This document shows positions 8,463 to 18,725 of a DNA stretch of 64,000 nt, piece by piece. Origin of the DNA: an uncultured Arachnia sp. (lineage in GTDB: Bacteria; Actinomycetota; Actinomycetes; Propionibacteriales; Propionibacteriaceae); contig CANLTJ010000006.1 of the NCBI GenBank assembly GCA_947493995.1, forward strand, positions 116,664 to 180,663, written 5' to 3'. A program made the position numbers and the translations under genes. Every line of letters begins with the position of its first letter. Positions within the stretch are counted from its first letter, which is position 1. Below the pieces are notes generated by a model, which had not been told where the DNA came from, ran no database searches, and saw only the letters and a list, made by a program, of their open reading frames with translations.

Positions 8463-9203
8463 CTACAAGCCGATGACGGACTCGATGCCCTCCGTGAGGC
8501 CCGGATTCTTGACGACGTAACGCACAGCCGCCAGGACCCCCGGCATGAAGCTGGTGCGCTTATAGCTGTCATGGCGGATGGTGAGCGTCTCCCCCGTTGC
8601 CCCCATCAACACCTCCTGGTGCGCGACCAGCCCCTGGAGCCGGACGCCGTGGACATGGATGCCCTCAACGATGGCGCCCCGGGCGCCGCCGTCGTGCACG
8701 GTCGCGTCCGGCACCTCTCCCATCTCCGCCGCAGCACGGGCGGCGCCAATGCGTTGCGCCGTCGTCACTGCTGTACCGGACGGCGCATCCACCTTGTTCG
8801 GGTGGTGCAGTTCGACAATCTCGACGCTCGGGTAGAAACGCGCTGCCTGCTCGGCGAAGCTCATCATCAGCACCGCACCGATGGAGAAGTTGGAGGCGAT
8901 CAGCACCCCCGTGCCGTGATTCTCCTCGCAGAGCTTGCGCACCGTTGCGAGTCGTTCGGCGGTGAAGCCCGTGGTGCCGATCACCATGCTGATCCCCCGG
9001 GACAGGCACCACTCGACGTTGTCCATGACAGCGTCGGGGGTGGTGAAGTCGACCACGACGGCGGCCTCGACGACGTCCTCGCGATCATCACCCACGTCAA
9101 CGCCGGCAAGGAATTGCAGGTTCTCGGAGGCCCGCACCGCCCGCTCCACCTCGGTGCCCATCTTTCCATTGGCGCCGAACACGCCGACCAGTATTTCGCT
9201 CAT
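8463..9203 (-). CDS. dapB: 4-hydroxy-tetrahydrodipicolinate reductase
   Basis: A 246-residue enzyme of the diaminopimelate/lysine pathway that reduces hydroxy-tetrahydrodipicolinate with NAD(P)H, supplying lysine and cell-wall DAP. The Rossmann motif GANGKMG is at residues 10-16, and the catalytic HHPNKVDAPSGTA segment is intact. The frame stays open about 100 codons upstream, through repeat copy 3, but the enzyme starts at MSEILVGVFG (ATG 9203), preceded by an AGGA site. It lies after pnp in the same direction, separated by a terminator and the repeat, so it probably has its own promoter. Confidence 0.93.
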   Translation of the reverse strand: MSEILVGVFGANGKMGTEVERAVRASENLQFLAGVDVGDDREDVVEAAVVVDFTTPDAVMDNVEWCLSRGISMVIGTTGFTAERLATVRKLCEENHGTGVLIASNFSIGAVLMMSFAEQAARFYPSVEIVELHHPNKVDAPSGTAVTTAQRIGAARAAAEMGEVPDATVHDGGARGAIVEGIHVHGVRLQGLVAHQEVLMGATGETLTIRHDSYKRTSFMPGVLAAVRYVVKNPGLTEGIESVIGL

Positions 9204-9244
9204 ATCCTGTTGTCCACTTCTCACATTGGGGTCTGTGCCGTCAA

Positions 9245-9407
9245 GGAACCGCTGATCAATCATGCCCTGGCTGCGGCGCACCGGATCGGGCGATCTGGCG
9301 CCCCACCATCTGGATATGGACATCCAGTACAGGCACCAGATGTCGTGACACCATCTCATCCCGCCCGGGCCAAGTCCTCGCCGAGAACAGCATTGATCAG
9401 CGCTTCC
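9245..9407 (-). repeat. Copy 3 of the dispersed MITE-like repeat (full length)
   Basis: A complete 163-bp copy in reverse orientation. The two 16-bp termini, GGAAGCGCTGATCAAT and GGAACCGCTGATCAAT, match at 15 of 16 positions as inverted repeats. GTCAA is present at 9240-9244 and 9411-9415, a possible target-site duplication. The copy occupies most of the 354-base gap between pnp and dapB and ends 41 bases before the dapB start codon. No transposase is encoded. Confidence 0.9.
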
Positions 9408-9495
9408 CAAGTCAACCAGTGTGTCAGCTCGCTTGCACGACCAACCACGGTATGGGGGCAAGCTGGCGACCCGGGCGCGGCTGAGACGGACAAAG

Positions 9496-9531
9496 ACCAC
9501 GGGCGGCCCCCCGCAGGGGACCGCCCGTGGT
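9496..9531 (-). terminator. Terminator of the rpsO-pnp unit
   Basis: ACCACGGGCGG pairs perfectly with CCGCCCGTGGT (11-bp stem, 14-base loop), 27 bases after the pnp stop codon. On the minus strand it is followed by a T-containing TCTTTGT. Confidence 0.8.
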
Positions 9532-9557
9532 CATGTCTTCCACCAGGAGACGGATCC

Positions 9558-11762
9558 TCAGCTGGCTTCCTCAGTGTCCTCGTCCTCCACGACCGGCACG
9601 AGGGAGAGCTTGCCGCGATCGTCGATGTCTGAGATCTCCACCTGCAGCTTCTGGCCGACGCCGAGAACGTCCTCCACATCCTCCACACGCTTGCCGCCAG
9701 CGAGGCCGCGAAGCTTGGAGATGTGCAGCAGGCCGTCCTTGCCGGGCAGCAGGGAGACGAAGGCGCCGAAGCTGGTCAGCTTCACAACGGTTCCGAGGAA
9801 CCGCTCACCCTTCTCCGGCATGTGGGGGTTGGCGATGGCGTTGATCATGGCGACGGCCGCGTCGGCCGCTTCACCGGTGGTGGCGCCGACATAGATGGTT
9901 CCGTCATCCTCGATGGAGATGCTGGCGCCGGTGTCGTCCTGCATCTGGTTGATGTGCTTGCCCTTCGGGCCGATGATCTCGCCGATCTTGTCCACCGGGA
10001 TGCGCACCGTGATGATCCGTGGTGCGTTCGGGCTCATCTCGTCCGGTACGTCGATGGCCTCGCCCATCACCTCGAGCAGAGTGTGACGTGCTTCACGGGC
10101 TTGGAAGAGCGCCTTCTGCAGCTCCGCTGCGGGGATTCCGTTGAGCTTGGTGTCCAACTGCAGGGCAGTGATGAAGTCCGGCGTACCGGCGACCTTGAAG
10201 TCCATGTCACCCAGCGCATCCTCCGCGCCCAGGATGTCGGTGAGCGCGACGTATCGCGTTTCACCGTCCACCTCGTCGCTCATGAGGCCCATGGCGATAC
10301 CAGCCACGGGAGCCTTCAGTGGCACACCGGCGTTGAGCAGGGACAGCGTGGATGCACAGACCGAACCCATGGAGGTGGAGCCGTTGGAGCCGAGCGCCTC
10401 GGAGACCTGACGGATGGCGTAGGGGAACTCAGTGCGCGTCGGCAGGATCGGAAGGATGGCCCGCTCGGCGAGTGCACCATGTCCGATCTCTCGACGCTTC
10501 GGCGAGCCGACGCGGCCCGTCTCGCCGGTGGAGAACGGCGGGAAGTTGTAGTTGTGCATGTAGCGCTTCGTGGACTCCGGCGACAACGTGTCAAGCCGCT
10601 GCTCCATGTCCAGCATGTTCAGCGTGGAGATACCCAGGATCTGGGTCTCACCCCGCTGGAACAGCGCGGAACCGTGGACGCGCGGGATCATGGCGACCTC
10701 GGCGGAGAGGGTACGGATGTCGCGCGGCCCACGGCCGTCGATGCGGACGCCCTCGGTGAGGGTGCGGTTGCGCACGAGCTTCTTGGTCAGCGCCTTCAGC
10801 GCTGCAGAGATCTCACCGAGGCGATCCGGGAAACGGTCGGTCAGCTGTTCGGTGACGTCCTGACGGATGGCGTGGGTGGCCTCGTCGCGCTCCTGCTTGC
10901 CGGCAATCAGCATGGCCTCGGCCACGCGGGCGGAGGCGAGCTCCTCGACAGCTGCGTAGACGTCATCCTCGTAGTCGCGGAAGACTGGGAAGTCGAAGGT
11001 TTCCTTCGGCATCTTGGCAGCCAGCTCGGACTGCGCATCGCAGAGGGTCTTGATGAACGGCTTGGCCGCTTCGAGGCCCTGCCCCACCACTTCCTCGGTG
11101 GGCGCCGTCTTGCCCGAGCGGACGAGTTCCCACGTTGCTTCGGTGCCGCCAGCCTCCACCATGGTGATGGCGACGTCGCCGTCGGGCAGGACACGTCCGG
11201 CCACCACCATTTGGAAGGCCGAATTGGCGGTCTGCTCGACGGTGGGGAAGCAGACCCAGGCGTCGTCAATGAGGGCGACGCGAACGGCTCCGACCGGTCC
11301 GGTGAACGGCAGCCCGGCCAGTGTGGTGGACATCGAGGCGGCGTTGATGGCCACGACGTCGTACAGATGGGTCGGGTTGAGGGACAGCACGTCGACGACG
11401 ACCTGGACCTCATTGCGCAGACCCTTGACGAATGCGGGGCGCAGCGGGCGGTCGATGAGACGGGCCGTGAGGATCGCGCCCTCGCCGGGACGGCCTTCGC
11501 GACGGAAGAACGAGCCGGGGATGCGGCCAGCGGCGTACATGCGTTCCTCGATATCCACGGTCAGCGGGAAGAAATCGAGGTGATCGCGGGGTGTCTTGGA
11601 CGCGGTGGTGGCGGAGAGCAACATGGTGTCGCCGTCCAGGTAGACAGCGGCCGAGCCGTCGGCCTGCTGCGCGAGCAGTCCGGCTTCGAACCGGACGACG
11701 TGGCGGCCGTAGGCACCGTTGTCAATGATTGCTTCGGAGAATTCGAGACCTGGTCCTTCCAT
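9558..11762 (-). CDS. pnp: Polyribonucleotide nucleotidyltransferase (PNPase)
   Basis: A 734-residue phosphorolytic 3'-5' exoribonuclease that also adds 3' tails in actinobacteria. Two RNase PH-like domains flank a helical domain; then come a KH domain ([11 protein letters not shown]) and an S1 domain ([13 protein letters not shown] with LLHISKL), ending in an acidic EDEDTEE tail. ATG 11762 (MEGPGLEF) is the right start because AAAGGAG lies 7 bases upstream; the longer frame to 11876 runs through intergenic hairpins. It follows rpsO, the usual arrangement. Confidence 0.96.
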   Translation of the reverse strand: MEGPGLEFSEAIIDNGAYGRHVVRFEAGLLAQQADGSAAVYLDGDTMLLSATTASKTPRDHLDFFPLTVDIEERMYAAGRIPGSFFRREGRPGEGAILTARLIDRPLRPAFVKGLRNEVQVVVDVLSLNPTHLYDVVAINAASMSTTLAGLPFTGPVGAVRVALIDDAWVCFPTVEQTANSAFQMVVAGRVLPDGDVAITMVEAGGTEATWELVRSGKTAPTEEVVGQGLEAAKPFIKTLCDAQSELAAKMPKETFDFPVFRDYEDDVYAAVEELASARVAEAMLIAGKQERDEATHAIRQDVTEQLTDRFPDRLGEISAALKALTKKLVRNRTLTEGVRIDGRGPRDIRTLSAEVAMIPRVHGSALFQRGETQILGISTLNMLDMEQRLDTLSPESTKRYMHNYNFPPFSTGETGRVGSPKRREIGHGALAERAILPILPTRTEFPYAIRQVSEALGSNGSTSMGSVCASTLSLLNAGVPLKAPVAGIAMGLMSDEVDGETRYVALTDILGAEDALGDMDFKVAGTPDFITALQLDTKLNGIPAAELQKALFQAREARHTLLEVMGEAIDVPDEMSPNAPRIITVRIPVDKIGEIIGPKGKHINQMQDDTGASISIEDDGTIYVGATTGEAADAAVAMINAIANPHMPEKGERFLGTVVKLTSFGAFVSLLPGKDGLLHISKLRGLAGGKRVEDVEDVLGVGQKLQVEISDIDDRGKLSLVPVVEDEDTEEAS

Positions 11763-11790
11763 GGACAGGCTCCTTTCAGTGGTAGGGACG

Positions 11791-11807
11791 CTGCCCTTGC
11801 CGGGCAG
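11791..11807 (-). promoter_or_regulatory. Hairpin in the pnp leader
   Basis: CTGCCC-TTGCC-GGGCAG is a perfect 6-bp stem 29 bases upstream of the pnp start codon. In Escherichia coli and Streptomyces, stem-loops between rpsO and pnp are cut by RNase III and link PNPase level to its own activity. That role here is inference. Confidence 0.5.
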
Positions 11808-11977
11808 TAGGGCCCGCGTGGTCCACCGGTCTTCGATCGAGGTCCGCGGGGGCGCTGAAGGGCACCCGAGAACCACTACCGAGGACCAGATGAGACACGC
11901 TGCGGGCAGCGGGGACTGGGCCCTGCTATGGAGTTGTGGTGGTCAGAGTATCGTCCACGTCCGGACGCAACCGAAGA

Positions 11978-12007
11978 GCAGGCCCCGCTCCATGAGCGGG
12001 ATCTGCC
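11978..12007 (-). terminator. Hairpin after rpsO (terminator or processing site)
   Basis: CCCGCTC-ATG-GAGCGGG forms a perfect 7-bp stem extended by GGCAGA/CTGCTC-type flanks, 28 bases after the rpsO stop codon. It may partly terminate rpsO transcription or mark a processing point between rpsO and pnp. Confidence 0.6.
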
Positions 12008-12034
12008 CTTCGACCAAAACGTGTGCGACGGTAC

Positions 12035-12298
12035 TCAGCGACGCAGCCCGAGACGAGCGATCAGCTCGCGGTAGTGCTCGACGTCGTTCTTCATGACGTA
12101 GTTGAGCAGTCGACGGCGCTGGCCGACCATGAGCATCAGGCCGCGACGGGAGTGGTGGTCGTGCTTGTGCACCTTGAGGTGCTCCGTGAGGTGCGAGATC
12201 CTGGCCGACAGCAAAGCGACCTGAACGTCGGGCGAACCAGTGTCACCCGGGGCGGTTGCGTACTCTTCGATGATCTGCTTCTTGTTGACAGCTTCCAT
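12035..12298 (-). CDS. rpsO: 30S ribosomal protein S15
   Basis: An 87-residue primary 16S rRNA-binding protein of the small subunit. The [14 protein letters not shown] helix and the [21 protein letters not shown] rRNA-contact region are intact; the latter carries the conserved H-S-R-R-G-L core. The family usually has 88-89 residues. ATG 12298 is preceded by GGAGCC. It is followed by pnp. The 227 bases up to the next gene (12299-12525) must hold its promoter, but I find no convincing -35/-10 pair. Confidence 0.96.
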   Translation of the reverse strand: MEAVNKKQIIEEYATAPGDTGSPDVQVALLSARISHLTEHLKVHKHDHHSRRGLMLMVGQRRRLLNYVMKNDVEHYRELIARLGLRR

Positions 12299-12525
12299 GC
12301 GGGGCTCCTTCTAGTTCGCTGCACGGCGCCCCGATGCGGACTGCAGATGGGGCTCTTGGGCTTCCGTGGCCGATCAAACGGCAACCTGAGAACACTACCA
12401 CGGTCCTCCCCGTCAATCCCATTCGGGGCTGGGCGCCGAAGGTGTTCACAACGCCGATGCGATGCTTTTCGCCGGTCGCGATACAGTGGCCGCTCCGGGC
12501 CGTGAGGTCGAGATAGGAGATGTTC

Positions 12526-13008
12526 ATGCCGATTACCGTGCGTAGCGCAACAGAAGAAGACCTTCCCGCCATCCGCGACCACCTGGGGCAGACCGATCCC
12601 CGCCTGGTGGATGAGCACTTTCGTCTGCAGCGCGAAGGGCTGATGTTCGTCGCCGTGGCGCTGGACGACGAGACCGGCGACCTGGTCGGCACTGCACTGC
12701 TGGATCTGAACTCGGAGATGACCCCGGAACTGCGCAACATGTTCGTGGCCCCGAGCGCTCGCCGTCGCGGTGCCGGCAGGGCTTTGTCGCGGTGGGTGGA
12801 GGAAAAGGCACGGGAAGCTGGCCACACAGCCGTGTTCCTTGCCGTCGATCCCAACAACGAGAAGGCAGTCCCGCTCTACATCTCGTTGGAGTACCACCCC
12901 ACGGGCGAGCATCTATTCGTACCCGAGCCGGAGGTGGAGCAGGTGCCCGACCCGTCGCGCGCCAGCTCGCACTACGCGATCTACAAGAAGTCGCTGACAG
13001 CACGCTGA
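12526..13008 (+). CDS. GNAT family acetyltransferase
   Basis: A 160-residue GNAT enzyme. MFVAPSARRRGAGRALSRWV is a textbook acetyl-CoA P-loop (R-x-x-G-x-G/A), and VFLAVDPNNEKAVPLYISLEY is the usual final strand-helix. The acceptor is unknown. There are two in-frame ATGs, at 12520 and 12526; AGGAG touches the first but is 6 bases from the second, so 12526 is preferred. It diverges from rpsO and converges on ribF. Confidence 0.8.
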   Translation: MPITVRSATEEDLPAIRDHLGQTDPRLVDEHFRLQREGLMFVAVALDDETGDLVGTALLDLNSEMTPELRNMFVAPSARRRGAGRALSRWVEEKAREAGHTAVFLAVDPNNEKAVPLYISLEYHPTGEHLFVPEPEVEQVPDPSRASSHYAIYKKSLTAR

Positions 13009-13064
13009 TTGAGAGCTGCCGGGGCCAACGGGTCCCGTTCACCCGTAGACCGCGGTGCACAGCG

Positions 13065-13961
13065 TCAAGAAACGCTCCGGTGCGAGCCGATTCCGAGAGC
13101 ATCACGACAGTGGGCCACGTCCCGATCCATCTGGGCAGTCAGGTCATCGACGTTGTCGAACTGCACCTGGCCGCGCAGCCGGTCGATGAACTCCACCTGG
13201 ATCTCCTCGCCGTAGAGTTCCAGATCGGTGCGGTCCAACACGTAACTCTCGACGCGGCGGTCCACGCCGTGGAAGGTGGGGTTGGAGCCGACGGAGATGG
13301 CGGCGGGCAGGCGCACGCCGTCGGTGCCGGTGAGCCATCCTGCGTAGACACCGTCGGCGGGGACGGCCATGCCGCTCGGCACCGCGAGGTTCGCCGTCGG
13401 ATAGCCGAGATCCCGGCCCCGCTGGTCCCCCATCTGCACCACCCCGCGGATCCGGAAGGCGCGGCCGAGATGTTGTGCCGCTGCGGCCACGTCGCCCTCG
13501 GCGAGCGACGCGCGGATCGACGTGGAGCAGGTGACGATGTCGTTGACGGATTCGAGGGCCAGGGGAACCACCTCGAAGTGCCCCTCCCCCAGTCGGGCAA
13601 GCTCCGCAACGTCCCCGGCCGCACGTCTGCCGAAGCGGAAGTTCTCGCCCACCACGACGCGGACGGGTTCGAGTGGCAGCACGAATCGCTCCACGAATTC
13701 TCTTGGGCTGAGATCGGCGACGGCGTCGGTGAAGTTGACGACCCTCACCTCACGAGCACCTGCAGCTTTCAGGAGTTCGATGCGCGTCGTCAGGTCACCG
13801 AGCAGCTTGGGTGCCTTGTCCGGACGCAGCACGGACATGGGATGGGGCCAGAACGTGATGACCACCAGCGGTGATTCACTGAGGGTCATCGCCTGCCTGA
13901 GCACGCTCTGGTGCCCCAGGTGGACGCCGTCGAAATTGCCGATGGCAACGACCGTGCTCAC
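13065..13961 (-). CDS. ribF: Bifunctional riboflavin kinase / FAD synthetase
   Basis: A 298-residue bifunctional enzyme making FMN and then FAD. The N-terminal nucleotidyltransferase domain begins with GNFDGVHLGHQ (residues 8-18) and includes the EFVERFVLPL segment; the C-terminal flavokinase domain has GYPTANL and ADGVYAGW. It overlaps truB by 4 bases at 13958, so it is translationally coupled as the last gene of the rimP-to-ribF cluster. Confidence 0.95.
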   Translation of the reverse strand: MSTVVAIGNFDGVHLGHQSVLRQAMTLSESPLVVITFWPHPMSVLRPDKAPKLLGDLTTRIELLKAAGAREVRVVNFTDAVADLSPREFVERFVLPLEPVRVVVGENFRFGRRAAGDVAELARLGEGHFEVVPLALESVNDIVTCSTSIRASLAEGDVAAAAQHLGRAFRIRGVVQMGDQRGRDLGYPTANLAVPSGMAVPADGVYAGWLTGTDGVRLPAAISVGSNPTFHGVDRRVESYVLDRTDLELYGEEIQVEFIDRLRGQVQFDNVDDLTAQMDRDVAHCRDALGIGSHRSVS

Positions 13962-14845
13962 AGTGTCTCCTCAGTCTCGGGGGGCACCAGCACAGCCACC
14001 GGCCGGGACCCCTCACCATCCGGGCGGTACAGCGCCAGGAGATCGCCGCGCGGAGAGATCATTCCCGTCACCTCGGCGGGCACAGCAACCTCAAGTCGCC
14101 GTCCGACGTGGATGTCGGAAGCCTGCTGCTCGGTCACCTCGAGGCAGGGGAAGCTCAGCCGTCCAGCCTCCGCCATCGACATCAGCGGTGGTACCTCTTC
14201 GTCGAGGGTGATGGCCATGGATAGGTCGTAGGCGCCGATGCGGGTGCGGCGCAGCGCCGTCAGGTGGCCGCCCACCCGGAGGGAGTCGCCCAGATCCCGA
14301 GCGATGGCGCGGATGTAGGTTCCGCTGGAGCAGTCGACCTCGACGTCGACGTCGAGCGTGCCGGAGCCGGGCGAAACGGCGAGCACCTCCAGCCGCGACA
14401 CCTCCACCTCGCGCGACTTCAGTTCCACGCTGTCGCCCTCACGCACGAGTTTGTAGGCGCGCTGACCGTTCACCTTGATGGCCGAGACGCTGCTCGGCAC
14501 CTGGCTGATGTGGCCGCGCAGGGGCGCGCAGGCCGCCTCCACGTCATCTCGCGAGAGGGTGGAGGCGTCAGCGACGGTCACGATCTCGCCCTCCGCATCG
14601 TCCGTGCCGGAACTCTGCCCCAGCCGGATGGTCGCGCGGTAGGACTTGTCGTGCAGGGCGAGGTGACCCAGCATTCGCGTGGCCCGGTTGACTCCCAGGA
14701 TCAGTACCCCTGTGGCCATCGGGTCCAGCGTGCCCGCATGTCCCACCTTTCGCGTGCCGAGCAATCGACGAGCATGACCGACCACTTGGTGCGATGTGAC
14801 TCCCCGGGGTTTGTCCACGACGAGAATGCCAGATGTGGGCGTCAC
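13958..14845 (-). CDS. truB: tRNA pseudouridine(55) synthase
   Basis: A 295-residue enzyme that makes pseudouridine 55 in the T loop of tRNAs. The catalytic aspartate is D41 in [22 protein letters not shown]-type and [12 protein letters not shown] segments are present, and the C-terminal actinobacterial PUA-like extension is seen. It overlaps rbfA by 4 bases (14842-14845) and ribF by 4 bases. Confidence 0.95.
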   Translation of the reverse strand: MTPTSGILVVDKPRGVTSHQVVGHARRLLGTRKVGHAGTLDPMATGVLILGVNRATRMLGHLALHDKSYRATIRLGQSSGTDDAEGEIVTVADASTLSRDDVEAACAPLRGHISQVPSSVSAIKVNGQRAYKLVREGDSVELKSREVEVSRLEVLAVSPGSGTLDVDVEVDCSSGTYIRAIARDLGDSLRVGGHLTALRRTRIGAYDLSMAITLDEEVPPLMSMAEAGRLSFPCLEVTEQQASDIHVGRRLEVAVPAEVTGMISPRGDLLALYRPDGEGSRPVAVLVPPETEETL

Positions 14846-15276
14846 TCCTCGTCGCTCTCCTCACGTGGCTTGCGGTACGGGTCCGCATCCCCGGCGAAGG
14901 TCTTGCCGGTGGCCTGTGTTGCTGCCTCGGCGTCCATCGCCTGGACTCGGGCAAGCAGGTCCTCCATGCTCTTGGCCACCTCCGGAGTGGCGTCGAGCAC
15001 GAACGTCAGGGAAGGCGTGAACTTCATGCCCAGTTGCGCCCCGACGGTCGAGCGCAGCATGCCCTTGGCGCTCTCGAGCGCTGCGGCAGAGGCGGTCCGC
15101 TCCGCCTCGTCGCCGAGCACCGTGTAGAAGACCGTGGCCTCACGGTTGTCGCCGGTCAGGCGTACTTCCGTGAGGGTCACGAACCCCAGGCGGGGATCCT
15201 TGACGCGACGTTCGATCGTCGACGCCAGGATCACCTTGATCTGGTCCGCCAGCTTGGCGTTGCGGGGATTTGCCAT
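14842..15276 (-). CDS. rbfA: Ribosome-binding factor A
   Basis: A 144-residue KH-fold factor for late 30S maturation. The [14 protein letters not shown] and [14 protein letters not shown] segments are diagnostic, and an acidic tail rich in Glu/Asp follows. ATG 15276 is fixed by a perfect AAGGAGG 5 bases upstream. It sits 46 bases after infB and overlaps truB. Confidence 0.95.
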   Translation of the reverse strand: MANPRNAKLADQIKVILASTIERRVKDPRLGFVTLTEVRLTGDNREATVFYTVLGDEAERTASAAALESAKGMLRSTVGAQLGMKFTPSLTFVLDATPEVAKSMEDLLARVQAMDAEAATQATGKTFAGDADPYRKPREESDEE

Positions 15277-15322
15277 GATTCCTCCTTGGCCCGAGCCGGC
15301 GGACCTGATCAGGCGCGGGCGG

Positions 15323-18217
15323 TCAGGACCGCGCGCGCTCCACCATTTCGTAGGTCTCCAGGACATCCCCGACGCGGATGTCGTTGAAGTTGGACAGGGT
15401 CATGCCGCACTCGAAGCCCTCACGGACCTCGTTGACGTCGTCCTTCTCGCGACGCAGCGTGGCCACGGACGTCTCTGCGACGACGATGCCGTCGCGGAGC
15501 AGCCGACCCTTCTGGTTCCGGCGAATGGTGCCGTCGAGCACCATGCAGCCGGCGATGTTGCCGAACTTCGAGCTGCGGAAGATCTCGCGGACCTCTGCGC
15601 GGCCCCGTGTCTCCTCGGCGTAGATCGGCTTGAGCATGCCCTTGAGCGCTGCTTCGATCTCGTCGATCGCCGAGTAGATGACGGAGTAGAACCGCATGTC
15701 CACGTTCTCGTTGTCCGCCATCTTCTGCGCGTGCAGCGTGGGCCGCACGTTGAAGCCGATGATGACTGCCTTCGAGGCTGCGGCAAGGCTGACGTTGGTT
15801 TCGGTGATGGCGCCGACGCCGCGATCGATGACCCGCAACGACACCTCCTCGCCCACATCGATATTGGACAGCGCGTCCTCGAGCGCTTCCACCGAGCCCG
15901 CGCCGTCGCCCTTGAGGATGAGCAGCAGTTCCTGCGTCTCGCCCTTCTCGAGCTGCTCGAACAGCTGATCCAGCGTCTTGCGACGTGAACCAACGGCCTG
16001 AGCTGCGGCACGCATGCGGGATTCGCGCTTGTCCGCGATCTGACGTGCCATGCGGTCGTCGTCGACGACCAGCACGTTGTCGCCCGCCCCCGGCACCGCC
16101 GTGAGACCCAACACCTGCACGGGCATCGACGGCAGAGCCTCGGTCAGGCTCTCACCCTTGTCATTGACCAGCGCGCGAACGCGGCCATAGGCCGAACCGG
16201 CCACGATGGACTCACCGATGCGGAGCGTTCCACGGTGGATGAGGACAGTCGCGACGGGACCGCGGCCCTTGTCGAGGTGCGCCTCGATGGCAACGCCCTG
16301 AGCAGGCATGTCCGGGTTGGCGCGCAGGTCCAGCGCTGCGTCGGCAGTCAGGATGACGGCCTCCAGCAGGTCATCCAGGCCTTCCCCTGTCAGGGCCGAG
16401 ACGTCGACGAACTGCGTGTCGCCGCCGTACTCCTCGGGGATCAGACCGAATTCGGAGAGCTCGCCACGCACCCGTGTGGGGTCCGCTGCTTCCTTGTCGA
16501 CCTTGTTGACCGCAACGACGACGGGAATGTCGGCCGCCTTGGCGTGGTTCAACGCCTCGATGGTCTGCGGCATCACGCCATCGTCAGCCGCCACGACGAG
16601 CACGGCGAGGTCCGTGGACTTCGCACCGCGCGCACGCATGGCGGTGAACGCCTCGTGGCCGGGGGTGTCGATGAAGGTGATGCGACGGGTCTCGTCGTCG
16701 ATCGTGGTCTGCACCTGGTAGGCACCGATGGCCTGGGTGATACCGCCGGCCTCGCCACCTGCAACGTTGCTCTTGCGCAGCGTGTCGAGCAGGCGGGTCT
16801 TACCGTGGTCCACGTGACCCATGACGGTGACGACTGGCGGACGTGCCTCCAGGTCGTCGTCGTCGCCGAGGTTCTCGCCGAACTCCAGATCGAAGCTCTC
16901 GAGCAACTCGCGGTCCTCGTCCTCGGGCGAGACGACCTCGATGTTGTACTCCAGTTCTGCTCCCAGCACCTCGAGGGTGTCGTCGGCGACCGATTGCGTG
17001 GCTGTCACCATTTCACCGAGGTGGAACAGCACCTGCACGAGCGACGCCGCGTCCACGCCAATCTTGTCGGCGAGATCGCTCAGCGAGGCACCACGGCGCA
17101 GGCGGACGGTCTGGCCACCGCCCTTGGCGAGGCGCACACCACCGATGGAGGGGGCCTCCATCTGGTTGAACTCCTGACGACGCTGCTTCTTCGACTTGCG
17201 ACCACGACGGCCACCGGCGCCACCGCGCCCGAAGGCACCTTGAGTACCGCCGGGACGGCCACGGCCACCGGGGCGACCGCCGAAGCCACCCATGGGCGGG
17301 CCGCCGGGGCCACCACCGGGTGCGCCGCCGGGACGACCGCCGCCACCTGGGCGACCACGTCCGCCGCCCGGTCCGCCGGGACGTCCGCCGCGGGTGGGAG
17401 CCGATCCCACCTGGGCCGACTGCTGCTTGGGCATCATCGCCGGGTTCGGGCGAGGCATGCCCGGCGCGCCGCCGCCGGGGCGGGGCATGCGCTCGCCGGG
17501 CGTTCCGTCACGACGAGCGGCCTCAGTGCCCGCCTCCTCCCGGGCTGGGCGACGCTGCTGCGTACCCATTCCCTGCGCAGGGGCGAACGGGTTGTTGCCC
17601 GGGCGAGGGCCGCTCGGGCGTCGGGCCGGTCCGGGCGTGGGACCGCCGGGGCGTGAGGGAGCGGGACGCGCGGACGGTCCGGAACCGCCTTCACCTCGCT
17701 GCTTGCCTCCCGGTCTGCCAGCACCGGGCGTGCCCGGACGTGCCGAGGGTGTCGACGGGCGCGCTGCTGGCTTGGGCGCGGCAGGCTTCGGGCCAGGCGT
17801 TGCGCCTGGCTTGGGCGCGGGGGTTGCTGGCGCATCCGGGGCCTCGGATGTTCCGGGGGTCGGTGCTGCAGTCGGTTTGGCTGGGGCGGCCGGTGTGTCA
17901 GTTCCGGACGAGGCGTCAACCGGCGGGGCCTCCGCGGCCGGGGCGGGTGCCTCCTGGCTCGGGCTCGCCACTTCTGGCTTGGACTGGCTCGGCTTGGCAG
18001 GCGCTGGCTGCTTCGCTTCCGGCTTGGCGTCGTCCTTCGGCTTGGCGTCGTCCTTCGGCTTCTCGCCGAGCGTTTCGCGGATCCTCCGCACCACTGGTGC
18101 TTCCAGGGTGGAGGATGGACCGCGGACGTATTCGCCCATCTCATTGAGCTTCGTCAGAAGCTCTTTACTGGTAATTCCAACTTCTTTTGCGATCTCGTGG
18201 ACGCGAGGCTTGGCCAC
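15323..18217 (-). CDS. infB: Translation initiation factor IF-2
   Basis: A 964-residue initiation GTPase that brings initiator tRNA to the 30S and promotes subunit joining. The N-terminus ([12 protein letters not shown]) is the IF-2N helix. Residues about 50-380 are low-complexity: first Pro/Ala-rich, then strongly Gly/Arg-rich with RGRPGG-type repeats and a KSKKQRR patch. The GTPase has GHVDHGKT near residues 464-471, DTPGHEAF and NKVD, followed by the usual C-terminal domains. The start is GTG, preceded by AAGGAGA. The 180-base gap to ylxR shows only a weak CTCAT/ATGAG inverted repeat. Confidence 0.97.
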   Translation of the reverse strand: MAKPRVHEIAKEVGITSKELLTKLNEMGEYVRGPSSTLEAPVVRRIRETLGEKPKDDAKPKDDAKPEAKQPAPAKPSQSKPEVASPSQEAPAPAAEAPPVDASSGTDTPAAPAKPTAAPTPGTSEAPDAPATPAPKPGATPGPKPAAPKPAARPSTPSARPGTPGAGRPGGKQRGEGGSGPSARPAPSRPGGPTPGPARRPSGPRPGNNPFAPAQGMGTQQRRPAREEAGTEAARRDGTPGERMPRPGGGAPGMPRPNPAMMPKQQSAQVGSAPTRGGRPGGPGGGRGRPGGGGRPGGAPGGGPGGPPMGGFGGRPGGRGRPGGTQGAFGRGGAGGRRGRKSKKQRRQEFNQMEAPSIGGVRLAKGGGQTVRLRRGASLSDLADKIGVDAASLVQVLFHLGEMVTATQSVADDTLEVLGAELEYNIEVVSPEDEDRELLESFDLEFGENLGDDDDLEARPPVVTVMGHVDHGKTRLLDTLRKSNVAGGEAGGITQAIGAYQVQTTIDDETRRITFIDTPGHEAFTAMRARGAKSTDLAVLVVAADDGVMPQTIEALNHAKAADIPVVVAVNKVDKEAADPTRVRGELSEFGLIPEEYGGDTQFVDVSALTGEGLDDLLEAVILTADAALDLRANPDMPAQGVAIEAHLDKGRGPVATVLIHRGTLRIGESIVAGSAYGRVRALVNDKGESLTEALPSMPVQVLGLTAVPGAGDNVLVVDDDRMARQIADKRESRMRAAAQAVGSRRKTLDQLFEQLEKGETQELLLILKGDGAGSVEALEDALSNIDVGEEVSLRVIDRGVGAITETNVSLAAASKAVIIGFNVRPTLHAQKMADNENVDMRFYSVIYSAIDEIEAALKGMLKPIYAEETRGRAEVREIFRSSKFGNIAGCMVLDGTIRRNQKGRLLRDGIVVAETSVATLRREKDDVNEVREGFECGMTLSNFNDIRVGDVLETYEMVERARS

Positions 18218-18397
18218 TACTCTCCTTGTAACAAGGCCCAGACCTCACGCCCGGACCTATGGGTTGGTTGTGTTGCTCATCGGTAAGTACTCATCGAGTG
18301 GTCATGAGCGTTAGCCCACTTTCTTGTTGCGACCGGATTCCTCCAGCCGATGCGATGATGGCGCCGAGCGCAGATGAACGCCGGACCGTCGTCCAGC

Positions 18398-18655
18398 TTA
18401 CCGCCTGCGGGCCACTTGCTCCCAATCAGGGACGACGCTCGGATCGAGCGTGGCGCCCGGACCGAAGCTTCGTTGCAGTGCCCGTCGTTTCTCCGCCAGC
18501 TGCCAGCACTCAGAGTGGGCGTGGAGGTAGCCACCCCGACCAGCGAGCCGCGGCCGGGTGCCGTCAACGATCACGTCTCCGCGTCGCACCAGCCGGATCA
18601 GAGCGTCCTGCTCCGAGCGCCCGCGGCACCCAAGGCACGTTCGAACAGGAGACAT
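18398..18655 (-). CDS. ylxR: YlxR-family RNA-binding protein
   Basis: An 85-residue DUF448 protein. The signature TCLGCRGR is at residues 6-13, followed by a GRGGYLHAHSECW motif. In Bacillus and other bacteria YlxR binds RNA, and it is encoded between nusA and infB as here. The long frame up to 18787 overlaps nusA and is not needed; MSPVRTCLGC at ATG 18655 is the family start, though only a weak G-rich site precedes it. Confidence 0.85.
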   Translation of the reverse strand: MSPVRTCLGCRGRSEQDALIRLVRRGDVIVDGTRPRLAGRGGYLHAHSECWQLAEKRRALQRSFGPGATLDPSVVPDWEQVARRR

Positions 18656-18725
18656 AGCCCCATGGTAATCACGGTGACGAAGCGTCACACGCAGCCTTGA
18701 GTCGCGCTGGATCCGACGGGCGCAT

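Noticed and set aside
9204..9500. N-terminal extension of DapB through repeat copy 3
   Set aside because: The frame is open but the family starts at MSEILVGVFG with a ribosome site; the extension is repeat and terminator sequence.
9723..11810. A 695-residue rightward frame opposite pnp
   Set aside because: PNPase is complete on the other strand with KH and S1 domains; this frame shows no recognisable protein and is a codon-bias artefact.
12299..12525. A promoter for rpsO around TTGACG near 12410
   Set aside because: The nearest TAGTGT lies only 13 bases away, too close for a sigma-70-type pair, so I did not list it.
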